A stretch of DNA of 64,000 nucleotides from Paramecium sonneborni (taxonomy: Eukaryota; Ciliophora; Oligohymenophorea; Peniculida; Parameciidae). Positions within the stretch are counted from its first letter, which is position 1. The number at the start of each line of letters is the position of its first letter. Position numbers and translations under genes: made by a program. Below the pieces are notes generated by a model. The model did not search any database and was not told where the DNA came from. It saw only the letters and a list, made by a program, of their open reading frames with translations. Shown here piece by piece: positions 1 through 9,557 of this stretch. The stretch covers positions 364,508-428,507 of the forward strand of contig CAJJDN010000003.1 of NCBI GenBank assembly GCA_905182985.1, given 5' to 3'.

Positions 1-2
1 AT

Positions 3-494
3 GTTCTTATGCTTCTAAAGTATATAATTTTATTCTATAATGAAAAATTATTGGAAAATAGTTTTATAGATTAAGTGTTAAGCTTCTATTTCATTGATTA
101 CAATTAACTGAAAAATTCAAAAGAAAAAAAAAATAAAAAATTGTGTTCTATCTTAGTAGAGCAAGCCTAAAAAAAACTTATATATATAAACATCATCTAT
201 GAACTATCAAGAATATAATTGTTTCTCTAAAATCATTTTGGCCGTAAAAAGGTAGAAGAAAGTCATAAGTTGGGAATTTTATTAAAATCTCCTAATAAAA
301 ATACAAATATAGATTTGGTATAAGAATTTTTCAAATGTGAAGAAAATTTAAATGAAGAAAACACAACATTTTGTATAAAGGACTTTTTTTTATTAAGTTA
401 GCCTAATAAAAAATTAAACTTAGTAGAAGATTAATCCTTAAGCAATAAATACAATATAGTGAATACCCCGAATTTGAACTTATAAATAAAATGA
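3..494 (+). CDS. Hypothetical protein, C-terminal part (5' end outside window)
   Basis: An open frame runs from base 3 to a TGA at 492-494 when TAA/TAG are read as Gln, giving about 163 residues. The last hundred residues look like real protein: they are balanced in Glu, Asp, Lys, Ser and Asn, for example NHFGRKKVEESHKLGILLK and NLNEENTTFCIKDFFLLSQ. I recognise no domain. The first methionine codon in frame is at 9-11, but the frame is already open at the window edge, so the gene probably starts upstream. It converges on the minus-strand gene ending at 648. Confidence 0.55.
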
Positions 495-647
495 AAATAG
501 CATAATAATATAGATTATTATTATAATAAATATATTTTAAATTAATTTTATTTCAACGATTCAAGGATTTTGTTTTAAATGAAAAATTACAAAAGCTAAG
601 AAAAAAAGAATTCGTAAATCTTATTTTTTAATATTAAATAATAAAGT

Positions 648-1266
648 TCATTTATTCTAAATTTGATTGCAATTCTTTCCATGAATTTTATAATAGCTAT
701 TTACTTCAACTTCATGATTGCTTTAATTTGTGTTTTTCTTTTTAAAATAATTGATATCATCATATTTTTTATTTTATATTAACCATTATTCATATTATTT
801 CTATTTTTAAAATTCGAATATACTTTGTTATCAAAATATAATCTAGCAAATTTCTTATCAGGGGAGCTTTCATATTCTTTTTTTGATTGTATTTTATTTT
901 CCTGATTAATTTCTTTTTTTTCTTGTAAGGGCTTTGAATTAGGTTTTTTGCTTAAAAACATTTTTCTTTCAATTGTTGGCAATCCAGTTATAATATCTAA
1001 ATCTTTTTAAGATTATGGGGAACTATTGATTCTTTAAACTTTTGAACAAATTGGAGGACTGTATGTTTATTAGTGAGTTTTGGCTTGCTTTATTTATTGG
1101 TTTCTATCAAATAATGATGGATCATAATTCTATCTTCTATCTTCAAATATATTTGAATTGTAAAAATATTTGACTTATTATTAAGTAAACTATTTTCTAG
1201 CGCTTTACTAACGTGGACTTTTTTAGTAATTAAATGTTACTGTATTCCTAAACTAATATCACTCAT
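648..1266 (-). CDS. Hypothetical 190-residue basic protein, two introns
   Basis: The start is MSDISLGI at 1266 and the TGA stop is at 648-650. Two 23 nt GT-AG introns (1218-1240 and 801-823) are needed to keep the frame, and removing them leaves exactly 191 codons including the stop. The product is Lys/Gln/Ser-rich with short stretches such as NIFEDRRQNYDPSLFDRNQQ and INSSPQSQKDLDIITGLPT. There is no signal peptide, membrane segment or known motif. It may be cytoskeletal, as many Gln-rich ciliate proteins are, but that is a guess. The gene is a clean example of the organism's code and intron style. Confidence 0.75.
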
Positions 1267-1952
1267 ATATTCAAAAAATATCAGATAATGATTATAAATT
1301 TATTAAATTAGAAATAGTACAGCAGAGATATTAGAGAAATTAAAAAAATTTTCTACAATCTCCCTTGGTTATTAAATAAATTAATGAACATTTTCTTATT
1401 TATATTCTACATTATAAGATATAAACTACATCTAAATAATTGTTCTCATAAAATTCAATTTATTTATTATCTTTCAATAATTTCTTGTTATTTAAAATCC
1501 TCATAAAAAGATTTATACCTAAACTTAAGTTTAAAAAGGTATTAAATTTGTTTTTTATAGATCTTATTGTATGTGATAAAATCAAGGGCAATAAATATTA
1601 CAAAGACATCATTATCATAATATAATTTAGATTTCACATCATTTAAAATATTATTTACTAAAATAAATGGTTTTAAAATAATAAATTACTATAAATTTAA
1701 TATTATCCTATTTATTATATTATTAAGAAATTGAGGATGATATAATTTAAAAATTTTAATATTAATTCACCTATAAAATTTATAACTTACATAATTTTAT
1801 ATGAATAACACTTATTTTTTAGGTTAATAAAAATTTCTAAATAGTTAAGAGTGATAAATTCTAATTTTTGAATGAGCATGCCATAAAATATTAATGTTCA
1901 TTTTATTTGAAAACTTTAATTATAATTTTTAATAATATAAAAAAAATATTTG
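1267..1952. other. AT-rich intergenic region
   Basis: About 690 bp between two gene starts (the minus gene at 1266 and the plus gene at 1953). It is extremely AT-rich. A plus-strand frame from 1289 stays open for about 147 codons, but its composition is almost only Ile, Tyr, Phe, Leu, Asn and Lys with hardly any Gly or Glu, as expected for chance reading of AT-rich DNA with one stop codon. No RNA gene or repeat was seen. Confidence 0.5.
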
Positions 1953-3209
1953 ATGAAAAAGTATGAAGACTCAGGTGTTAAAAAAGAATTATATTAGATT
2001 TGGTAAACAGCAAATAAAATATTTTGGAATGGAAAAATATTTACTGGGTATCTATGACAAATTATATAAATATTAGTTCTGAGAACCATAAATTATTAGC
2101 AAGTGTTAGTTTTATTACAATTCCATCTATTCTCTATTATATATTTATGTCTCCTGTAAGAATTAAACATAAAATAGGAATTTGAGAAAAATGGATAAAA
2201 TGGGTATAGTGTAATATTTGTAATAATTTAAATTACTATTTATATACTATTATTGATTACAGTTTGTATGGACCCAGGAATAATTCCAAAAATTGTATAG
2301 ATTATTTCGATAAAAGAGATCAGAATATGAAATGGATCAAGAACTCCTAGAAGCACCTTAAAAATATTCTAAAATTGATTACAGATTTATAGTAGATTCT
2401 AAGATGTTTATAATAAAGGGTCATTAATTTAAATTAAAATATTGTTCAACTTGTATTTAATATTCATCAAATTATAAATTATATTAGGTGCAATATATAG
2501 ACCAGCAAGAGCATCTCATTGTCCTTCATGTGATAATTGTGTTGTTAGATTTGATCATCATTGTCCTTGGATTGGATAATGTATAGGTCGTAGAAATTAT
2601 GTCTATTTTTACTTCTTTATTATGTCAGTATCTTTTATGTTGATTTTTGTTTTTGGAACTTGTTTATCCTATATAATAGATGAATCTAAAAAAAGATCAA
2701 TATATATGGATACTTCTGATGCAGTATCTCAAACTTTAGCTTAAAATCCAGTGAGTATAATATTAGTAATCTATTCTTTTGGAGTAATTCATTTTTTTAA
2801 TTAATTAGTTTTAATGTTTTGTTGTAGGATTATGGTTCTTTCATTCATATTTAGTATTAACTAATATGACTACAAATGAATATCTCAAAAAACATTGGAT
2901 AATTCAAAGTAAAAACCCATTTAGAAGGTATTTCATTAATTAAAACTTAGATAAAATATTTTTAAAAATATTGTACATGTACTCACTTTCATCTCTTAGC
3001 TTAAATTTTTAGAATTAAAACAACCTGTTTATGAAACTAATTCTTAAATAAGTCAACGCATAAATTCAAGTCCGATTCATACTTAAAATCAAGTTAATGA
3101 AGTAAATGAGTCATCAAAATGTAAAGAAGAAGAAGCCTAATCATATAACAGAAATAAGAATAATAACATTTTAAATAAAATTCAACTTATTACGCAAATA
3201 TAACCTTGA
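1953..3209 (+). CDS. DHHC-type protein S-acyltransferase (palmitoyltransferase)
   Basis: Membrane enzyme that attaches palmitate to cysteines of target proteins. The cysteine-rich DHHC domain reads [18 protein letters not shown], then [19 protein letters not shown] and [10 protein letters not shown]. The catalytic Asp-His-His-Cys and the zinc-binding Cys/His residues are all present. Two hydrophobic segments precede it ([13 protein letters not shown] and the stretch before VCMDPGIIP). Two follow ([15 protein letters not shown], and a stretch ending in [13 protein letters not shown] before the TTNEYLKK motif), giving the usual four-TM layout. Six introns (2048-2076, 2156-2177, 2295-2316, 2453-2487, 2784-2808, 2928-2950) leave exactly 367 codons with the TGA at 3207. 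The 366-residue length is typical. Substrates cannot be inferred. Confidence 0.93.
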
Positions 3210-3371
3210 TTATTATATTTATATTAATCCAATTTTAAGTTTAAATTGAAAAATTCTTTATCTTTGAATTATTGTTTTTTTAAATCAATATTTTTAGTAT
3301 TCTTCAAAATAAATTAAAAAATCAGATAATATCTGATAAATCTAAATAAAGGCAAAAAATAAATGATGATA

Positions 3372-5776
3372 TCATTCTTATTATTACAATTTCTTCTTTT
3401 CAATCATTTCTTAAATTCTTTTAACTTGTTCAGTTTATTAAACATTATTTAATTAAGTTGATATTGATTTTAATAAAATTGCTGGCATTTTTGCTAGATG
3501 ATGTTAAAGTGCATTTTCAATCCAATCTAGTGTTCTTAATTTATGTAATAAGTATTCAACTTATGTAGAATCTAATCGTTCAGCACAAGGTCCAGTTTTC
3601 ATCATTGTTGAAATAATTATTTAATCATCTAATGATGTTAATGCTGTACTATAAGCTTCATTAATATTATTTTTCTAATAATCAAATATAAATTTACATC
3701 AATTTATTCCTCTACTCTTTTCATTATTTTTTATTATTCACAAACTTTAGGATTTTGAATTATTGGAGAGGATATTTATTATTATGTCTATTTACCATCA
3801 GATAATAACATGGATTAATCCTTATGTCTTATAGGAGAAGCTTCAGAGGTTGATCTTTATTGATTCTCTCTAAATTTTCCTTCTACATCACTTATTTTTC
3901 CTGAATTTAATTCAAAATTAGATTCTTAAAGCTTTGATTCAGTGTTTAATTAAGATTTTTAAGCTATAAAAAAAATATCTTAAATTTTTGTATTAGTTTT
4001 TTAAGGAGGTTCAGTTAAAGAATCGAATATATTTTAATTTTAAGGAATCTGAGATTATAAATTTTAATTTATTTAGCAAGGAACTAATTAACTTTATAAA
4101 GGTTCAACAGGACCTACTTTTTATTTTTGAGATTAAATTTATTATAATTATGAATTCTATTATAAATTTAGTTTTTTTTCTACAGTTTCTGACATTCTTT
4201 CTAAAAGATATTCTATTTTATCTATTCTTCTGTTTAATTAATTCATTTCTGAGCGTGTATTTTATTCTGAAATTTACAATTTTTAATTTAGAATTTATTC
4301 AAAAATAGCATTTTATTTTGCTTTTGCTGAATCATATAATTTTAAAAGATCCTATTTATCTTAAGATTACTTTTAAGGAGGAGTAGCAACTTAAATTTAG
4401 GATTTGGGGATCTCCTAACTTTAATTGATGAATTTCCTGTCTTTTTAATTACTAGATCCAGAAATACTAAAATTGTAATTAGGTTAAACTGCTTAGATAA
4501 ATGGAGAACATTAGGGAGAATTATTAATATTAGAATCAGTTAACATTTATATAGGTGATGCTCTTTTATCAGTTCCAATCTATTAATTAGGAAGGGTAAA
4601 TGAATGTGTTTCATTCTTAACAAGTATATCTGCTAAATTCTATTTCTATTTAGAAAGTTCTTCATCTCTTGGTCTATTCTCAATAATTTGAATATCTGAA
4701 TTTCTCTCAAAAAATCCTTTATTGGCATTAGATTTAAAAACAGATTTATGTTCTCTAGCTGATTATTATTATAAGGATCGAGAATCCTTAAGAGATTATA
4801 TTGCTACTAAAGCTGCATCCCTTACATGCTTTATCTTATCAAATCTTAATTCTCCTATTTTATTAATCAAATGCTCATTTACTCTAAAATATTAAGGAAA
4901 TATCACACTTAATGAATATATTATATCTAAAGCAAATTTACTAGAAATAACTTAAATAATAAATAATACCGAGAGTTCCATTCTTCAGAATGCAAACAAT
5001 TTTTAATTGTATGTATGCATTCCTCTAAACATGGTTCAAAAATTGCTTCTACTGTTAAAATGAGACTTAGTAAGCTCTCTAATAATCCTTGTTAAGTTTT
5101 ACAGTGTGGAGATCTAATAATAAATTGATTTATAAGGCTTACTTTAAAATTTCTAAAGTTCTTTGTGTGTACGATTTAAAAACAGTCTCCATTAATTAAG
5201 TATCTGTTGTTTAAATAATCCTACATAAAGATTGGGCACTTATTTATTGAGCAACTCTATTATTATGTACAAAATTAGATTAGAGTATTTCTGTAATCTA
5301 TTAAAATAAATCATATTTATTTGACGATGTTTAGATAGTAAATTCGTTGATATTTGCAAAAGTATCTGAAATCACTTAAATAAATGTGGAATCACCTTAA
5401 AAAATCAACTTAATTTTACCCTCTTATATTCTTTTATTTATTATTTATATAATCCTTGGTAGTTACTCTTAAATGTCACTACCTCTTATCTCTGCTAAAA
5501 CACCAAATACTTTGATATAATCTTTTTTTGCCTATTTAGAAATATCATTAGAATCAAGTAAATTAGTCAATATCACAAATTAATTTTATTGTAATTATGC
5601 TATTAAAGACCTTAATTCACAATAACCAGTCTAAGCTGTACTCTGAGAACTAAAATACAACATTATTATAGTTACTGTAATTTTGCTAATGAAGCTAATA
5701 GAATGGTTCTTAATTATGAATTAGAATCATAAGCACTTTACAATCTTCTTGATTTACCTAATGTATTGTTATTCAT
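3372..5776 (-). CDS. TOG/HEAT-repeat microtubule-associated protein, TORTIFOLIA1/SPIRAL2-like
   Basis: The N-terminal ~250 residues form HEAT-like helices, with ITEILQSNFVHNNRVAQQIS and ALDIIYSLSVIFPQYFRV followed by LRFDKIKHVRDAALVAIQSL. The last matches the RFDKVKxVRD signature of plant TORTIFOLIA1/SPIRAL2 proteins, which bind microtubules through a TOG domain. A low-complexity linker leads to a C-terminal domain with AYSTALTSLDDQIIISTMM, KTGPCAERL and a helix ending in MIEKKKLQQQE, again like the plant family's C-terminus. The start is MNNNTLGKS at 5776. Four clear introns leave 766 codons; one more possible 24 nt intron would not change the frame. In a ciliate such a protein would probably act on cortical or ciliary microtubules, by inference. 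The gene converges on the DHHC gene. Confidence 0.75.
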
Positions 5777-6301
5777 ATTAAAATTTTATTTAATATAAAA
5801 CTATTTGTAATAAAAAGAAACTCAAAATGTATATACTACTAATAACATCAATAAGTATTCGTCATTATTCTATATTTTATGTTTGCTTAAATATTTAATT
5901 TACTTCAATTTGATTATTAAACATTAACACTATGAATTCTTTTGCTGAGTTATTTTTTTGTCTTTTTATTTATTATATGTAAATTAAAATTATGTAAGAA
6001 ATATATACATACAAAGAATAAAGAGATGAAATTTATGATAACTAATAGATTAGAGATTAATAAAGTCTTTATTTAAAATTAATTTAAATTTTTTTAATGA
6101 AAGTCAGGATTTATGATCTAAAAAATTGATGAATAAATATTTGAATGTTTTAAGAGTATAAAAATTTTTAAAGTTAATTTTAAAATAAGATAGATTATTA
6201 TATTAAAATATTAAAAAATAGAAGTATTATATTAATACTAGAATTTATCAATTCTATTTTTTTAAAAGAATAATAATAAAAAATAAATAAAAAAAGGTTT
6301 G
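5777..6301. other. AT-rich intergenic region between divergent genes
   Basis: About 525 bp between the start of the TOG gene and the start of the ABCG gene. It is strongly AT-rich with poly-A/T runs. It should hold the promoters of both genes, but no specific element can be named. An open frame runs into the ABCG gene from upstream (ATG at about 6149). The start at 6302 was preferred because it joins the conserved part through one 26 nt intron. Confidence 0.5.
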
Positions 6302-9300
6302 ATGTCAGATAAGCTTTAAACGTATGGTATTAAATATTAGCAAATAGAGAAGAACAACTTGTAAATACAGATAATCGAGCTGAATTTTCATTAGGAAAAT
6401 TTACTCCAATAGAATTAGAATGGGATAAACTAATGATAAATGCAACAATAAAAGTTGGAAATGTATATTTCTTACTAAATATAAATTAGGTTAATACATA
6501 GAAGTGTTTGTTAAATAATCTTAAAGGAGTAATGAAACCAGCACATTTTACTGCAATTCTTGGTCCTTCAGGATCAGGGAAAACAACCCTGTTAAACTTT
6601 TTGTCAGGTCGTTTAATATCTGGTAATTTAGAAATATCAGGAGAACTAATGTTAAATGGAAAAAGGATAGACGATATCGATAAATTTAATGATTAAATGG
6701 CTTATGTTATGTAAGATGATATATTGCTAGCAACATTTTCACTTAGAGGTAATTAATAATTGTAAGTATATTAGAGGCCTTTATTTTTCAGCAAATATGC
6801 GTTTAACAATATCAGAAGAAGAAAAACATTAAAGAGTAGAAGCTTTAATTAGAGAGTTGGGTATTACAAAATGTGCAGATACAAGAGTAGGAAATACTTA
6901 AATCAGAGGTGTATCAGGAGGTGAAAGAAAAAGAGCAAGTATTGGTGTAGAATTACTTACAAATCCAAGTTTGATATTTCTTGATGAACCTACTACTGGT
7001 TTAGATTCTTCAACTGCATTATAAGTTATTGATCTTTTAAAAAGATTAGCAAAAAATGGTAGAACTATTGTTAGTACTATTCATTAACCATCTTCTGAAA
7101 TATTTAATAATTTTGATAGACTTATGCTTTTAGTTAGAGGAAACATTATCTATTAAGGAGATGCTGAAGAAGCTATTAATTATTATGGAAATATGGGATT
7201 TTAATGTCCCAATTTTTCAAATCCTTCAGATTATTTTATGAAATTAATGAATGAAGAGGGACTTTTAGTTGAAAAAATATAAGTAGGAGAATCTGAAGAT
7301 TTCGATGAAGCTAAAATTAAAGAAGAGTTTGAAGAAAGACTTAAATAATTATTAATAATTACTATTCATCTAATATGATCAAAGAATTATAATCAAATGA
7401 AACTGCTATGATTAAAGAAAATGATTCTAAATTTCATATTGGATTTGTTTAATAATTTGTATTAATTTACTAAAGATCATTTTTAAATGAAATTAGAAAT
7501 CCTATGGATGTAAAATTAAAAATATATTAATCAATTGTTAAAGCAATAATGCTCATGTTAGTTTATTCTGATGTAAATATTATTTTATATATTATGATAG
7601 TTAGGAAAATATAATGAAGGATTATAAAATCGTTTTGGAGCACTATTTTTCATTTGAACAGCTAATACTTTTGGTGGAATTTAAGGTGCACTTCATACAT
7701 TTTCAATGGAAAGACCTTTATTTTTAAGAGAAAGAATAAATAAAACTTATAGTGTACATTCATTCTTTTGGGCAAGATCTTTGACAGAATTTCCTTTCCA
7801 AATTATATATCCATCTCTTTGTGTTATAATTGTTTATTATGTTANAAAAGGATAGACGATATCGATAAATTTAATGATTAAATGGCTTATGTTATGTAAG
7901 ATGATATATTGCTAGCAACATTTTCACTTAGAGGTAATTAATAATTGTAAGTATATTAGAGGCCTTTATTTTTCAGCAAATATGCGTTTAACAATATCAG
8001 AAGAAGAAAAACATTAAAGAGTAGAAGCTTTAATTAGAGAGTTGGGTATTACAAAATGTGCAGATACAAGAGTAGGAAATACTTAAATCAGAGGTGTATC
8101 AGGAGGTGAAAGAAAAAGAGCAAGTATTGGTGTAGAATTACTTACAAATCCAAGTTTGATATTTCTTGATGAACCTACTACTGGTTTAGATTCTTCAACT
8201 GCATTATAAGTTATTGATCTTTTAAAAAGATTAGCAAAAAATGGTAGAACTATTGTTAGTACTATTCATTAACCATCTTCTGAAATATTTAATAATTTTG
8301 ATAGACTTATGCTTTTAGTTAGAGGAAACATTATCTATTAAGGAGATGCTGAAGAAGCTATTAATTATTATGGAAATATGGGATTTTAATGTCCCAATTT
8401 TTCAAATCCTTCAGATTATTTTATGAAATTAATGAATGAAGAGGGACTTTTAGTTGAAAAAATATAAGTAGGAGAATCTGAAGATTTCGATGAAGCTAAA
8501 ATTAAAGAAGAGTTTGAAGAAAGACTTAAATAATTATTAATAATTACTATTCATCTAATATGATCAAAGAATTATAATCAAATGAAACTGCTATGATTAA
8601 AGAAAATGATTCTAAATTTCATATTGGATTTGTTTAATAATTTGTATTAATTTACTAAAGATCATTTTTAAATGAAATTAGAAATCCTATGGATGTAAAA
8701 TTAAAAATATATTAATCAATTGTTAAAGCAATAATGCTCATGTTAGTTTATTCTGATGTAAATATTATTTTATATATTATGATAGTTAGGAAAATATAAT
8801 GAAGGATTATAAAATCGTTTTGGAGCACTATTTTTCATTTGAACAGCTAATACTTTTGGTGGAATTTAAGGTGCACTTCATACATTTTCAATGGAAAGAC
8901 CTTTATTTTTAAGAGAAAGAATAAATAAAACTTATAGTGTAAATAAAAGTATATTAAAATTAATTAAAATACTTTATTGGATTAAGTGATATTAACGTTG
9001 GAATGTTTTTCATGTTAATATTCGTTTAATTCTTAACATATTAATATGCAGTGTCATATGGATTATTATTATCAACAGTTATACCAAAAATAGAAGTAGC
9101 TACAGCATTAGTACCTGCTTTAGTTATACCATTTATGATATTAGGAGGGTTCTTTGTAAATTAAGATAACATTCCTTATATTTTCTATCCATTCACATAT
9201 TTATCAATGTTTAAATATGGTTTCGAAGCCTCAGTCATTGTATGAATATATTCTTATAATTTTATAGAATGAATTCGATGATGTTAATTATGAATGTATG

Positions 9301-9492
9301 CCAGGCAATCCATGCAAACCTATAGAAATGTTATCTATTACTCTAACAAAATGGGAATGTCGTTACATTTTAATTGGATTAGCAGTTGGAATTAGAATGT
9401 TTGCCTATTTAGCTCTTCATCTCATTTCAAGTCCTGAAAAACCTAAACTTAAATCACCAGAATCCATGTAGATATAAAATAACAAGATTTGA
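6302..9492 (+). CDS. ABCG-family half-transporter gene, damaged and partly duplicated by assembly
   Basis: Half-size ABC transporter: one nucleotide-binding domain followed by six membrane helices, usually moving lipids or drugs as a dimer. Walker A is [13 protein letters not shown], the ABC signature [10 protein letters not shown], Walker [16 protein letters not shown] and the switch STIHQPSSEIF. The membrane half includes [24 protein letters not shown] and the end PGNPCKPIE...LISSPEKPK before the TGA at 9490. Introns include 6749-6776. Three defects stand out. The frame breaks near 7340-7375. TGA lies inside conserved sequence at 7655-7657 (after GALFFI). The true reading crosses the N at 7845, after which 6661-7756 is repeated. 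The locus may be a pseudogene or carry sequence errors. Confidence 0.8.
6661..7756 (+). repeat. First copy of a 1096 bp direct duplication (junction N at 7845)
   Basis: Bases 6661-7756 are repeated at 7846-8941, directly after the single N at 7845. Both copies lie inside the ABCG gene and were found identical on reading. The first copy continues 88 bp further (7757-7844) to the N with coding sequence that the second copy lacks. Confidence 0.9.
7846..8941 (+). repeat. Second copy of ABCG segment after the N (unmerged contig overlap)
   Basis: Direct repeat of 6661-7756. An ABCG gene with a duplicated nucleotide-binding half beginning mid-exon at an N makes no biological sense. This is therefore best explained as the start of the next contig overlapping the previous one. 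Beyond 8941 the sequence continues uniquely to the gene's end. It carries the same in-frame TGA (8840-8842) and the same frame break as the first copy, so these defects are not random errors of one contig. Confidence 0.88.
8942..8973 (+). other. Candidate retained IES (TA-bounded, AT-only) inside ABCG coding sequence
   Basis: After the duplicated block the sequence reads AATAAAAG followed by about two dozen almost pure A/T bases, then rejoins conserved ABCG coding sequence at TACTTTATTGG ([10 protein letters not shown]). If the end of the first contig (TATTATGTTA before the N) is joined to this stretch, a 35 bp block flanked by TA on both sides appears. Removing it and keeping one TA gives a perfect in-frame YYFIGLSDI. 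It has no GT-AG ends, so it is not an intron. This is the behaviour of a Paramecium internal eliminated sequence, but the ends match the TAYAGYNR consensus only partly. It is an inference, not proof. Confidence 0.45.
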
Positions 9493-9557
9493 TTTATTTC
9501 TTCTTCACAATTTTATTTGTATTTATTAATTAAATCATACATATATAGAATGGATAA

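Noticed and set aside
1289..1735. Open plus-strand frame of about 147 codons
   Set aside because: With TGA as the only stop, open frames this long occur by chance in ~80 % AT DNA; the composition is almost only hydrophobic/Lys/Asn residues without Gly, Pro or acidic blocks.
7846..8941. Tandem duplication of the ABCG nucleotide-binding domain (full-size transporter)
   Set aside because: The copy begins mid-exon straight after an N and appears identical at DNA level, including shared defects; a genuine domain duplication would start at a domain border and diverge.
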